Shown here in pieces: positions 40,470 through 49,660 of a DNA stretch of 64,000 bases. Under the pieces are notes generated by a model. That model was not told where the DNA came from. It did no database searches and was given only the letters and a program-made list of their open reading frames with translations. Every line of letters begins with the position of its first letter. Positions within the stretch are counted from its first letter, which is position 1. Position numbers and translations under genes: made by a program. The stretch comes from Mucilaginibacter daejeonensis (GTDB lineage Bacteria; Bacteroidota; Bacteroidia; Sphingobacteriales; Sphingobacteriaceae). The DNA lies in contig NZ_CP086068.1 in NCBI RefSeq assembly GCF_020783335.1, positions 558,001 to 622,000 of the forward strand, given 5' to 3'.

Positions 40470-41462
40470 ATGCCATCAACAAGCCGATACAAAACACACT
40501 GGGAGGTACAGCCCGACCGTGTGGTCATCTATCCGTACCGTGTATTTAAAACCGTAGCTGCCGTGATCGCGGTATTTTTTGCAGGGATCTATTTCGTTTA
40601 CTTAAAATATCAGAACTACGGTATCAATGCACAGTTGCCTTTAGCCATTTTTATGGTGGTGATCGTATTGCTTTTCTGGGGTTATGGGGCTACCCATATC
40701 GAGTTCGATAACAGCACGGGGCGCATGCGCAAATTACTGATGGGATTTCTACCCGTGGCCAACATCCCTTTTTCAGAGCTGCAAGGCATTAACACCGTGA
40801 GCAATGTGAGCGGTGGATATAATTATCGCGTTTTCCGTAAGAACGCGCGTTACGGTAAGGGTATAGTGGTGTCCTCGGGTTACCACAAGAACGATGATGA
40901 AAATGCGGTGGCGTTCGTTAATGAGGCGGTGACCACCATTCACGGCTATCTGGGCGGTCACCGGTCGCCGGCCGATGATGTGCCCGAATACATTACCACA
41001 TATAAGTATTTTGACCAGCGCGATGGTATTTACGTGATCAAGAATAAAAAGATAGGCGCGATCATTATCGGCGTTATATTTTTAGCCATAGGTGGCGTTA
41101 TCCTTACCTCTGATACCAATACCGTCACCTCTAAAGTGGTTATCGTGGGCATCATGGTGTTCATTGCGGGCGTCTTCATTAACGCTGCGTTCACCAATGT
41201 TACTTTTGATACCAGTGCTCAGGTCATACAACGTAAAGGGCCGCTCGGTATGTTGGATCGTCGTTATGCGTTTCGCGATTTTGTAGGCATACAGACCCTG
41301 CGCCGTTCAACTAACCTGGTGTACACCGGTACAGATGTGAACATGTGTTTCAACGTGCCCGAAAAAGCCGATAAGCAGGAGGTGTTTTCCATTAGTACAC
41401 TACGCAGAAGCAGTGACATCGAGCGATTGGTTCAAGAGATCCACCAGATCATGCGCCGATGA
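40470..41462 (+). CDS. Membrane protein with duplicated TM-pair plus PH-like unit
   Basis: A 330-residue protein from ATG 40470 (the frame extends to a TTG at 40440). Two homologous halves are visible: each has two membrane segments (about 27-65 and 190-235) followed by a beta-rich stretch starting H-I-E-F-D-N-S-T-G-R-M-R-K in the first and N-V-T-F-D-T-S-A-Q-V-I-Q-R-K in the second. The beta parts resemble the bacterial PH-like (DUF304-type) fold. The function is unknown. It is a single-gene unit. Confidence 0.6.
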   Translation: MPSTSRYKTHWEVQPDRVVIYPYRVFKTVAAVIAVFFAGIYFVYLKYQNYGINAQLPLAIFMVVIVLLFWGYGATHIEFDNSTGRMRKLLMGFLPVANIPFSELQGINTVSNVSGGYNYRVFRKNARYGKGIVVSSGYHKNDDENAVAFVNEAVTTIHGYLGGHRSPADDVPEYITTYKYFDQRDGIYVIKNKKIGAIIIGVIFLAIGGVILTSDTNTVTSKVVIVGIMVFIAGVFINAAFTNVTFDTSAQVIQRKGPLGMLDRRYAFRDFVGIQTLRRSTNLVYTGTDVNMCFNVPEKADKQEVFSISTLRRSSDIERLVQEIHQIMRR

Positions 41463-41498
41463 TCTGATGGACCTTACAATATACGGTGGCGTATAGTT

Positions 41499-42479
41499 TT
41501 ACGCTTTGTTTAGTTGGGTATTATACAACGTTTTGCCAGTAACGCTGATCACCTTAACGTTCAGTCGTTTTTCGTCGATAGAGAAGTACATGAAGCCATT
41601 TTCGGAAGCCTGAAAGCGGCTCATGGCAATGCCTTCGGTAACGTGTGTCAATTCTGATCCTGCACCAGAGATGAATTGATGAGTGTAACCCTGCGGCTTT
41701 AAGTGCTGCATGGAGTGCTCGTGGCCTGACAGGTAAAGGTCTACCTTTTGCTTTTCTAATATCGGTCCAAGACGCTCTCTGATAGCCAGCGTATCATAGT
41801 TGTTGATACGCGGACCTACCGTATAAGTAGGGTGGTGGCCTACCACGATCTTCCACTTCACATCATCAGAGGCATCCTGAAGGGTCTTTTCGATCCAGGC
41901 GAGTTGCTTTTCAGGATGCTGGTCCTTATAGTCCTGTACAATGGCCTGGCTATCGATCATTACAAAAAGAGCTTTTGCTTTCGTTTTGCCGATGGCCACC
42001 TCTTTGGTGTAGTACCTGGATGGCATATGCCACCTGCGGCTCACCTTGCCGTAGCGGATCTGGGCGTCAGGCTCTGAGTAATAATCGTGATTACCCAAAA
42101 TAGCGAACCAGTCGATCTGCAGGGAATGAGCAGTATATACGTTCTCGAAAGAGTAGTGCCACAGCGGGTCGTTCTCACTCACTACGCCTTTAGGGTAGAA
42201 GTTATCACCTACGGAAACGATAAAATCAACGGGATTCACTCTCGCCCAGTCGCCCATGGTCTTGGCGGTCTCCAATTGTAAATTCTCACCGTTGCGGCCC
42301 CAATCACCAATGGCTAAAAAATTGACCGGGAAGCCGTTAGGGTCAGGCCCCATGGCCGATAGGTCCTCACTTTCTAAATGGGTTACCTGTGTTTCGGCCA
42401 ATGTAGTGAGCGGTGCGGCAGCAATGGATGCGCTAAGGGCAGTAAGCGTAGTGCTTCTAACAAAATCTCTGCGTTTCAT
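41499..42479 (-). CDS. Purple acid phosphatase-like metallophosphoesterase, Tat-exported
   Basis: A 326-residue protein whose N terminus M-K-R-R-D-F-V-R-S-T-T-L-T is a twin-arginine signal. Metal-binding blocks are complete: A-I-G-D-W-G, S-V-G-D-N-F-Y, L-G-N-H-D-Y-Y, V-V-G-H-H-P and S-G-H-E-H-S. The order and spacing match tartrate-resistant (ACP5-type) purple acid phosphatases. It hydrolyses phosphomonoesters in the periplasm. A perfect -7 TACATTTG lies 27 bases upstream. Confidence 0.88.
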   Translation of the reverse strand: MKRRDFVRSTTLTALSASIAAAPLTTLAETQVTHLESEDLSAMGPDPNGFPVNFLAIGDWGRNGENLQLETAKTMGDWARVNPVDFIVSVGDNFYPKGVVSENDPLWHYSFENVYTAHSLQIDWFAILGNHDYYSEPDAQIRYGKVSRRWHMPSRYYTKEVAIGKTKAKALFVMIDSQAIVQDYKDQHPEKQLAWIEKTLQDASDDVKWKIVVGHHPTYTVGPRINNYDTLAIRERLGPILEKQKVDLYLSGHEHSMQHLKPQGYTHQFISGAGSELTHVTEGIAMSRFQASENGFMYFSIDEKRLNVKVISVTGKTLYNTQLNKA

Positions 42480-42505
42480 GAAATTGGGATGAGCAAGAAT
42501 GCGTT

Positions 42506-42513
42506 CAAATGTA
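42506..42513 (-). promoter_or_regulatory. Candidate -7 element for the phosphatase gene
   Basis: TACATTTG on the minus strand, the same octamer as in front of crtB, 26 bases before the ATG. No clear -33 element. Confidence 0.4.
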
Positions 42514-42586
42514 CAGCCCGCAATATATCAATAATGGCCCAATTGTGCCATCCCATCAATGTGAAACTATAGTTAAGCTTGTATCA

Positions 42587-43327
42587 TTAGAGGGCCTGTC
42601 GGAATTCTGGCCTGCGCATGCGGTAGCAGTTCATGGCCGTTCGGCCCAATTGAGCTACCAAACGGTAATTGACGATAGAGCCTACCGCCGCACCCACTAC
42701 CGGTAACAGTTGAGCCATTTTGGCCAGGTCAATGTAGTCGCGGTATTCCTGCTGAAAAGTGTACCAATCGAATAGTTCCACATTGTCAGGCAAGCTGTCA
42801 ACATAGTTCGTCCAGTTACTCATTAGCTCATACACTTTATTACGATTTTGCTGCCCGCTAAAGGCCAGTTGAAAGATGTATAAAATGTACAGCCGCTCCT
42901 TATGGTCCCGAACATCGTGGCCGTATAGGGAGGCGATATCGAACAAGAGTTTGATCTTGATGCCCATCAGTGCAGGCAGATCGGCAAGTCCCATCAGTAT
43001 GCCGCCTGCGCCGGTAATGGCGCCTTCAACACTGGCGGTCTTTTGGTAGGTATCGATCTGCCCCTTTACGAGGGCCTCGCGCATTTGTAACGAGGTATCG
43101 GCCAATGGTGCCTTGGTCATGTACTTGGCACCAAATAGCACCGCTTTCACCATCTTTTCGATCACGGTGGTGATGGTGGCATGAACCTTATCTGGTATCA
43201 CCTGGTTGATCTTGTTCTGCACACCTTTCGACAGCCGATCGGTCAAGGAGGGCTTTTGCTGCATCTTATGCTGCCAGAATTGTAACTGTATTAGTGCTTG
43301 TTGCTCGTAGTCGTCCATAAAGTGCAT
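42587..43327 (-). CDS. EcsC family protein
   Basis: A 246-residue protein with helices typical of the EcsC family: E-G-A-I-T-G-A-G-G-I-L-M-G-L-A-D-L-P-A-L-M-G-I-K-I-K-L-L-F-D-I-A-S-L-Y-G at the core and L-L-P-V-V-G-A-A-V-G-S-I-V-N-Y near the C terminus. The family is named after a Bacillus gene next to an ABC transporter and has no established biochemistry; hydrophobic helices suggest membrane association. It follows ligD with a 14-base gap (43342 to 43327) and is probably co-transcribed with it. Confidence 0.82.
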   Translation of the reverse strand: MHFMDDYEQQALIQLQFWQHKMQQKPSLTDRLSKGVQNKINQVIPDKVHATITTVIEKMVKAVLFGAKYMTKAPLADTSLQMREALVKGQIDTYQKTASVEGAITGAGGILMGLADLPALMGIKIKLLFDIASLYGHDVRDHKERLYILYIFQLAFSGQQNRNKVYELMSNWTNYVDSLPDNVELFDWYTFQQEYRDYIDLAKMAQLLPVVGAAVGSIVNYRLVAQLGRTAMNCYRMRRPEFRQAL

Positions 43328-43341
43328 ATGATGGTCGAACC

Positions 43342-46092
43342 TTACTCAAAACTTTTCTTAGCCTTCTCGATCACCTTCACCAGGTCAATGCCATCACCCA
43401 GCACACCTTTAAAAAGGTCTCCGGTCTCCTTCAGGCGGTCGAAGGCGTTAAAGATGGTGAAATCTTTCATGGTTAGGCCAGGCTTCACTTCATCCCAACT
43501 TAACGGCATGGACACGGTGGCGCCTGGTTTGGGCCTCAACGAGTACGCGCCTGCGATGGTAGCACCGGGGCGATTCTGCAAAAAGTCGAGATACATTTTG
43601 CCTTTACGGGCCGCGATCTTACGTTCCAGGCTGGTGAAATCAGGCAGTTCCTCATGCACCTTATTCACGATGATACGCGCAAATAACTGCGACTGATCGT
43701 AGCTGTACTGGCCTTTTAATGGGATATAAATGTGGATACCCGTAGAGCCCGATGTTTTGACATAGCAGGGCACATCAATGGCATCCAATACCTCTTTGAC
43801 CTTGCAGGCCGCTTGAATGACCTGTTCAAAAGTGTTCTTGTCAGGGTCGAGGTCGATCACACAAAAGTCGGGGCAATCGGGCGACTGTATACGGCTGAAC
43901 CAGGGATTCATCTCGATACAGCCCAGGGAAGCCATCCACAATAAGTACGATTCATCTGATCCTACCAGGTATTCCTTGTGCTCGCCATCGCTGGTGGTGT
44001 AAGGGAAGGTCTTGTCGATCCATTCGGGAGCTTTACCCTTTACATCCTTTTGGTAAAAGCTTGGGCCATGTATGCCGTTAGGAAAGCGATTGAGCGACAT
44101 AGGCCGGTCAAGCAGGTAGGGCAGTATATAATCGGCTATGCGGTAGTAGTAATTGAACATATCCCGTTTGGTGATATTGTCCTCAGGCCAGTAAACCTTA
44201 CTCAAATGTGTGAATTTGAGGTCATGGCCGCATATCTTACGTACTTGTGTCTCTTCGGTAGGGTTGAGCAATGTCTTCCGTTCATTGCTGGCAGGTGGCT
44301 TAATGCCGGCACGTGCCTTAGGCTTTTCGGCAGGCGCATCTTTTTCATGCACAACGTTGTCCGTGTCCTTTGGCGTCTCCAAAACTACATCCTTGGCCTT
44401 TTTATCGGTGCGCATGCCTTTAAATGAGGCCTGGCGGAAAATGCCATCGCTGGTCACCTCAGCGTAATTTACCTCGCCTACCAATTGGGGCTTCAGCCAG
44501 GTAGGTTTAGCACCCATGCGCTGCGGCCGGAAGCGTGAAGGCTTATCCACATCAGGCTCTGTCTCAAAAGGTACCTTATCGGTGATGAGTGGCTCGAACT
44601 GTTCCATCATTTCGGTCTGCATCTTGGCATTGAAGCCTGTGCCTACTTTGCCTGCGTAAACCAGCTTTTTGCCATCATAAAGGCCCATTACCAACGCGCT
44701 GAAGGGCTTACTGGTACCCGCATTTTTAGTGAAACCGGCGATCACCACCTCTTGCCGGCGTTGTACCTTGATCTTGAGCCATTCTTTGGAACGGAGGTCG
44801 GAAGTGTAAACACTGTCGGCCTTTTTAGCCATGATGCCCTCCAGGCCTATTCGTGTCGCCGCATCAAAAAATTCGACCCCGCTGGCCGTGAACACCTCGC
44901 TTTTGCGCAAGCGGTCATCATCGGCAGGGAGTATCTCTTTTAAAATGGCCTGGCGTTGAATAAGCGGCAGATCCATCAGGTTCTTGCCCTGGTACCACAA
45001 TATATCGAACACATAGTAGACCAGGTGGCCGTCGGCCTCGCTGCGCCAGTTCTGGAGGGCGCCAAAATCTGACAGACCTTTGTCATTCAATACCACGATC
45101 TCGCCATCGATCACCGCATCAGTATTCCACTTTTTGAGCAGGTCAACGATGGGGTAATATTTATCGAACGGGATATTGTTTCGGGAAATGAGTTCGGCGC
45201 TATCCTTGCCCACTTTGGCTACGGCCCGATAGCCGTCCCACTTTACTTCGTAAACCCAGTCTGGATCATCAAATGGCTCATCGATCAGGGTGGCCTTCAT
45301 GGGTCTGATGTCCTTGGGGATGGCGGCTTTGGGTGCGTTCTTCAATAATTTCGCTACCGATATATCCTCAGTTTCGGCAGTGTCTATCTTTTCTGCAAGT
45401 TTCTGGTCGGCCTCTTTGGGAGATTCCTTTTTATTGGTCTTTGTTGAGGTTTTCTTACTTTTTGTTGGTTTTTCCAGGTTTTCCTCATGGCCATTCTGCC
45501 ACACCTTATCACTGGTCTTTTCCATCTGAGCAATGGTCTTGTCAGACAGTACTGACCGGTCCTTTTTGGTGATGTCGGCCGTTGATGCGAACTCGTCTTT
45601 ATGTTTGATCATGAGCCACGAGTCGGCACTGCCCATGCCATGGGTCTTCACCAGGGCGAACTCGCCTTTCAACTTTTCGCCGTGGAGTTTGATCTTTAAT
45701 GAGCCCGACTCCAGCTGTTTCAACAAATGTTTCTCCTGGGCCTTTTTGCCTTTGATCTCCTCGATCGGTTCGTAGGTGCCCTGGTCCCAAACGATCACGG
45801 TGCCACCACCATATTCACCTTCGGGGATGATGCCCTCAAAGTCGCGGTAATCAAATGGGTGATCCTCTACCCGCATGGCCAGGTGTTTCACCTTAGGGTC
45901 GGTCGACGGGCCTTTGGGTACCGCCCAACTCTTAAGCACACCTTCCATCTCCAGCCTAAAGTCATAATGCAGGCGTGAGGCATCGTGCTTTTGTACCACG
46001 AAGGTGAGGTGGTCCTTGTCGTTGCTTTTACCGGCTTTGGGTTCTTTGGTCTTTTTGAAGTCCCGTTTTTGATTATATTCTTTGAGGCTCAT
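43342..46092 (-). CDS. ligD: Multidomain ATP-dependent DNA ligase D (NHEJ)
   Basis: A 916-residue protein with the order phosphoesterase-ligase-polymerase. Residues about 25-165 are the 3'-phosphoesterase (V-V-Q-K-H-D-A-S-R-L-H-Y-D-F-R-L). A Lys/Thr/Ser-rich linker runs about 170-250. The ligase domain at about 260-570 has the adenylation motif E-V-K-W-D-G with Lys284. A second linker follows, then the primase-polymerase domain (about 630-905) with V-I-D-L-D-P-D metal motif and T-S-G-S-T-G-I-H. It seals and processes double-strand breaks with Ku, but no ku gene is present in the window. It is co-directional with ecsC. Confidence 0.94.
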   Translation of the reverse strand: MSLKEYNQKRDFKKTKEPKAGKSNDKDHLTFVVQKHDASRLHYDFRLEMEGVLKSWAVPKGPSTDPKVKHLAMRVEDHPFDYRDFEGIIPEGEYGGGTVIVWDQGTYEPIEEIKGKKAQEKHLLKQLESGSLKIKLHGEKLKGEFALVKTHGMGSADSWLMIKHKDEFASTADITKKDRSVLSDKTIAQMEKTSDKVWQNGHEENLEKPTKSKKTSTKTNKKESPKEADQKLAEKIDTAETEDISVAKLLKNAPKAAIPKDIRPMKATLIDEPFDDPDWVYEVKWDGYRAVAKVGKDSAELISRNNIPFDKYYPIVDLLKKWNTDAVIDGEIVVLNDKGLSDFGALQNWRSEADGHLVYYVFDILWYQGKNLMDLPLIQRQAILKEILPADDDRLRKSEVFTASGVEFFDAATRIGLEGIMAKKADSVYTSDLRSKEWLKIKVQRRQEVVIAGFTKNAGTSKPFSALVMGLYDGKKLVYAGKVGTGFNAKMQTEMMEQFEPLITDKVPFETEPDVDKPSRFRPQRMGAKPTWLKPQLVGEVNYAEVTSDGIFRQASFKGMRTDKKAKDVVLETPKDTDNVVHEKDAPAEKPKARAGIKPPASNERKTLLNPTEETQVRKICGHDLKFTHLSKVYWPEDNITKRDMFNYYYRIADYILPYLLDRPMSLNRFPNGIHGPSFYQKDVKGKAPEWIDKTFPYTTSDGEHKEYLVGSDESYLLWMASLGCIEMNPWFSRIQSPDCPDFCVIDLDPDKNTFEQVIQAACKVKEVLDAIDVPCYVKTSGSTGIHIYIPLKGQYSYDQSQLFARIIVNKVHEELPDFTSLERKIAARKGKMYLDFLQNRPGATIAGAYSLRPKPGATVSMPLSWDEVKPGLTMKDFTIFNAFDRLKETGDLFKGVLGDGIDLVKVIEKAKKSFE

Positions 46093-46237
46093 GGTAGTGT
46101 GTTATGGTGTGGCTTATATCATAACATTGCGCTTTTTGTAAAGTTTCGCGTATTGGGCCACCATAAACTTAACCCGCAGTTGGCCTACGCTTAGTATTGG
46201 GTGCCTACCTTTAGGCATCAGTTCATGACAGAGGTTT

Positions 46238-47413
46238 ATGAAAGACAACCCGATCAAAGTGGCGTTCTTTGCCGAGGTGCTTACCCCGGACTTTGACGGC
46301 GCCGTGCGCACCATGTATCAACTGATCCAGCGCATCGATCGTTCGCGGTTCGAGTTCTTCTTCATTGCGGGCACGGGGCCCGACCGGCTGAACGGCTTTG
46401 AATGTTTAAAGGTGCCTGCAGTGACGCTGCCCATCAATACCACTTACAGCATGGCCCTGCCGGTACTGGCACAGGGCCGTATCAAGGAACGGCTACAGAC
46501 GTTCGCGCCAGATGTGATCCATATCGCTACCCCATCGCCGCTGGGGCATTATGCGTTAAAGATGGCCCGGCAACATAATATCCCGGTGCTGACCATTTAC
46601 CATACCCACTTCATCGCTTACGCCCAACATTACTTGAAGCACCTGCCTTTCCTGGTGCCTGGGGTGAAACAAATGATCGCCGATGGTTACCGCAGCTTTT
46701 ACAACCAATGCCAAATGATCTACATGCCTACGGTAAGTATGTGCCATGACCTGGCGCAGATCGGCGTTACCCCGCATCATTTCAAATTATGGAAACGCGG
46801 TATCGATATCCGGATGTTCGACCCATGTAAACGCGATATGCACTTGATGCGCCAATTGACCGGCAATGATCACCCGGTAGTGCTATTTGCCAGCCGGTTG
46901 GTTTGGGAAAAGAACCTGGAGACACTGATGCGCATCTACCGGCAACTGCAGCAGCGTAGCCCCAATGTCAACTTCGTGGTGGCGGGCGATGGTGTGGCCA
47001 TGACCGAATGTAAGGGCGCTATGCCCAACGCCATTTTTACTGGCAAGGCGGATCATGAGTTATTATCAGTGCTGTATGCCAGTGCCGATGTCTTCGTTTT
47101 CCCGTCCACATCAGAGACCTACGGCAATGTGGTGCAGGAAGCCATGGCATCGGGCCTGCCCTGCGTGATCGCCAATGGCGGTGGCTCGGCCGAGTTTGTG
47201 GAAGATGGGATTAACGGCTTTAAGTGCGACCCGAATGATGAAATTGCTTATGTGGAGAGGATCATGCTGCTGTTGCAGGATGATGGCCTGCGCCAGCGTT
47301 TTGGTGAGAAAGGCCGACGACAGGTATCGCAATGCAGTTGGGATGCGCTGGCCAGTGAATACTTTGAAGACATCGCCGCGTTAGCATGCGCAAATGAGCC
47401 AGTATTGGCTTGA
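46238..47413 (+). CDS. Glycosyltransferase family 4 protein (SQD2/MgtA-like)
   Basis: A 391-residue GT-B enzyme. N-terminal A-F-F-A-E-V-L-T-P-D-F-D-G-A-V-R-T is the acceptor-side start common to plant SQD2-like and bacterial MgtA-type alpha-glycosyltransferases. The donor domain holds F-A-S-R-L-V-W-E-K-N-L-E-T-L, G-D-G, and P-S-T-S-E-T-Y-G-N-V-V-Q-E-A-M-A-S-G-L-P (the E-x7-E motif). It probably glycosylates diacylglycerol or another lipid, or a polysaccharide; the sugar is unknown. It is divergent from ligD, 145 bases away. Confidence 0.87.
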   Translation: MKDNPIKVAFFAEVLTPDFDGAVRTMYQLIQRIDRSRFEFFFIAGTGPDRLNGFECLKVPAVTLPINTTYSMALPVLAQGRIKERLQTFAPDVIHIATPSPLGHYALKMARQHNIPVLTIYHTHFIAYAQHYLKHLPFLVPGVKQMIADGYRSFYNQCQMIYMPTVSMCHDLAQIGVTPHHFKLWKRGIDIRMFDPCKRDMHLMRQLTGNDHPVVLFASRLVWEKNLETLMRIYRQLQQRSPNVNFVVAGDGVAMTECKGAMPNAIFTGKADHELLSVLYASADVFVFPSTSETYGNVVQEAMASGLPCVIANGGGSAEFVEDGINGFKCDPNDEIAYVERIMLLLQDDGLRQRFGEKGRRQVSQCSWDALASEYFEDIAALACANEPVLA

Positions 47414-47444
47414 GTTGCCCGAGTGGGCCTTCCAAAATTATTGT

Positions 47445-47452
47445 TAGCTTTG
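47445..47452 (+). promoter_or_regulatory. Candidate -7 element for the sulP leader
   Basis: TAGCTTTG is a perfect -7 element, placing transcription start near 47457 and giving a leader of about 165 bases before sulP. Confidence 0.5.
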
Positions 47453-47463
47453 CATTAACTAAT

Positions 47464-47505
47464 ATGCAACACCGTTCAAGCGACAGCCCTGTCACACCAC
47501 CTTGA
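47464..47505 (+). CDS. Possible 13-residue leader peptide upstream of sulP
   Basis: ATG at 47464, 11 bases after the -7 element, opens a 13-codon frame rich in Ser and Pro (ends S-P-V-T-P-P) and stops with TGA at 47503. A hairpin (47503-47521) begins at its stop codon: TGAT-ACC paired with GGT-ATCA around a single C-C mismatch. Such an arrangement would suit attenuation or translation-coupled control; no experimental or comparative support is available here. Confidence 0.3.
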   Translation: MQHRSSDSPVTPP

Positions 47506-47623
47506 TCACCAGTGGTCATCATTTATTATCCTTTGCTTTCTGAAGCATAAGGGTAGCAGTTAGTTCCCTTTATTTCTGATCATCTTTTTCAGGCTATACC
47601 CTGTATGGCCAAAGTATTATTTT

Positions 47624-49165
47624 ATGTCCTTTACACTTCCGCATTTGTTCGATCTTAAAGCCAAGGTCAATTATAAGAATGAGATACTGGCCGGGCTCAC
47701 CGTAGCCATGACCATGATGCCCGAATCGTTGTCCTTTGCAATACTGGCCGGTTTCCCGCCGTTGGTAGGGCTTTACGCAGCATTCATTATGGGATTGGTC
47801 ACCTCGGTACTGGGCGGCCGGCCCGGACTCATATCCGGTGGGGCAGGGGCCACGGTAGTGGTGTTGGTGGCTTTGATGAAGAGCCACGGCATCGAGTACG
47901 TTTTTGCCGCTGTTGCGCTGGCCGGCGTGATCCAGATCCTGGTGGGTGTTTTTAAGCTGGGTAAATTTATCCGTCTGGTGCCGCAGCCTGTGATGTATGG
48001 CTTTGTTAACGGTTTGGCCGTCATCATTTTTACGGCTCAGTTAGAGCAGTTCAAAACCGTGGTGAACGGACAGGTGAGCTGGCTGGTAGGTACGCCACTG
48101 CTCATCATGGCGGGGTTGGTAGCACTTACTATAGCTATCGTCATGGTCTTTCCGCGCATCACCAAAGCGGTGCCACCCTCGTTAGTGGCTATCATCGTGG
48201 TGTTCATCATTGTACTGGTGTTCAACATCCCGACCAAGACGGTGAAGGATATAGCCGCCGTTAGCGGTGGTTTCCCGCCGTTCCATATCCCTCAGATCCC
48301 GTTCGGTATCGATACCCTGAAGATCATTTTTCCGTACTCGCTTATTATGGCGGGTGTTGGCCTTACCGAGGGACTGCTGACCCTTAACCTGGTAGATGAA
48401 ATGACGGCCACCCGTGGCAACAGTAACCGCGAATGCGTGGCGCAGGGTACTGCCAATATCCTCAACAGTTTCTTTTTTGGGATGGGTGGCTGCCCCATGA
48501 TCGCGCAAACGTTGGTCAATCTATCGGCTGGCGCAAGAGCAAGGTTATCGGGAATCATCGCTTCGCTCACAATACTGCTGATCATCTTATTTGGTGCGCC
48601 GGTGATCGAGCGGGTGCCTATGGCGGCGCTTACCGGCGTCATGATCATGGTGGCCATTGGTACCTTTGAGTGGGCCAGCTTTCGCATTATCAATAAAATG
48701 CCACGGCAAGATGTATTTGTAGGCATATTGGTGGCGCTGATAACCGTGTGGCTGCATAACCTGGCGCTGGCCGTACTGGTGGGCGTCATTATATCGGCAT
48801 TGGTATTTGCCTGGGAGAGTGCCAAACGCATACGGGCCCGCAAATACACTGATGCGCAGGGCGTGAAGCACTACGAGATATACGGCCCGCTCTTTTTTGG
48901 ATCGGTGACCGCCTTTAACGAAAAATTTGAGGTAGATACCGACCCCGCCGAAGTGGTGATCGATCTTAAGGATAGCCGCGTGGCCGACATGAGCGCCATT
49001 GAGGCTCTTAATAAACTGACCGAGCGTTACCACAAAGCAGGTAAAACGCTTCACCTGAAACACCTCAGTGCCGACTGCCGCCAACTGCTGCGCAATGCCA
49101 ACGAGGTGATAGAGGTGAACATATTGGAAGACCCTGACTACCGCGTAGCGACCGACCGCTCCTGA
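47624..49165 (+). CDS. SulP family inorganic anion transporter with STAS domain
   Basis: A 513-residue transporter. About 11-13 membrane segments occupy residues 15-400, with the SLC26/SulP signatures M-T-M-M-P-E-S-L-S-F-A-I-L-A-G-F-P-P-L-V-G-L-Y-A-A and G-G-P-G-L-I-S-G-G-A-G-A-T-V-V-V-like stretches. A cytoplasmic STAS domain lies at about 425-505 (V-V-I-D-L-K-D-S-R-V-A-D-M-S-A-I-E-A-L). It exchanges or imports sulfate, bicarbonate or related anions; the ion is not determinable. The mRNA likely carries a leader of about 165 bases. Confidence 0.88.
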   Translation: MSFTLPHLFDLKAKVNYKNEILAGLTVAMTMMPESLSFAILAGFPPLVGLYAAFIMGLVTSVLGGRPGLISGGAGATVVVLVALMKSHGIEYVFAAVALAGVIQILVGVFKLGKFIRLVPQPVMYGFVNGLAVIIFTAQLEQFKTVVNGQVSWLVGTPLLIMAGLVALTIAIVMVFPRITKAVPPSLVAIIVVFIIVLVFNIPTKTVKDIAAVSGGFPPFHIPQIPFGIDTLKIIFPYSLIMAGVGLTEGLLTLNLVDEMTATRGNSNRECVAQGTANILNSFFFGMGGCPMIAQTLVNLSAGARARLSGIIASLTILLIILFGAPVIERVPMAALTGVMIMVAIGTFEWASFRIINKMPRQDVFVGILVALITVWLHNLALAVLVGVIISALVFAWESAKRIRARKYTDAQGVKHYEIYGPLFFGSVTAFNEKFEVDTDPAEVVIDLKDSRVADMSAIEALNKLTERYHKAGKTLHLKHLSADCRQLLRNANEVIEVNILEDPDYRVATDRS

Positions 49166-49208
49166 GCCATCACGTTAATTCGATCGGTCGCACTGGACCG
49201 ATACTCAG

Positions 49209-49520
49209 CTACATGGCAATGTCATGCCCCATGCGCGGGTCTTCGGGCAGGATCTCCATATCGGGGTAGTCAATATATTCGGCGTACCAGCGTATGGCGC
49301 TCACCACGTCCAGCGCATCATCAGGCGTGATATTAATGGTTTCGAACGCGTACAATTTTTTCTTGGCGTACGCGAACAGTTGGATCTCGTTCTCATCCGG
49401 TGCGTAGTCTTCTTCGGTAACGCAGTAAACCTTGACCTTGAGTGCTGTGTCGCGCGAATGGATCACATCACGGCAAGGATCATTAGGGTCGGTAGCTAAA
49501 AGAAATACGTTGTGGTCCAT
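49209..49520 (-). CDS. Hypothetical small acidic protein
   Basis: About 103 residues from ATG 49520 (a longer frame to 49559 is possible). It is soluble and acidic: F-L-L-A-T-D-P-N-D-P-C-R-D-V-I-H-S-R, D-Y-A-P-D-E-N-E-I, Y-A-E-Y-I-D-Y-P-D-M-E-I-L-P-E-D. No family is recognised. It faces sulP convergently and its start is 140 bases from the divergent small lipoprotein gene. Confidence 0.55.
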   Translation of the reverse strand: MDHNVFLLATDPNDPCRDVIHSRDTALKVKVYCVTEEDYAPDENEIQLFAYAKKKLYAFETINITPDDALDVVSAIRWYAEYIDYPDMEILPEDPRMGHDIAM

Positions 49521-49660
49521 AACCAGTAAATGATTGATACGGTTCAATAATATTACCATTTAAACAACTTTATGTTTTAATGATATTTTAATGCGTCTAA
49601 CGCCATTTTTTCGAACAAAACACTTGGTGCGGTGTAGTTTATAGATAATGTGAAAGCGCA

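Noticed and set aside
43342-46092. Plus-strand frames within ligD and other long genes
   Set aside because: They are antisense shadows of genes with complete domain motifs.
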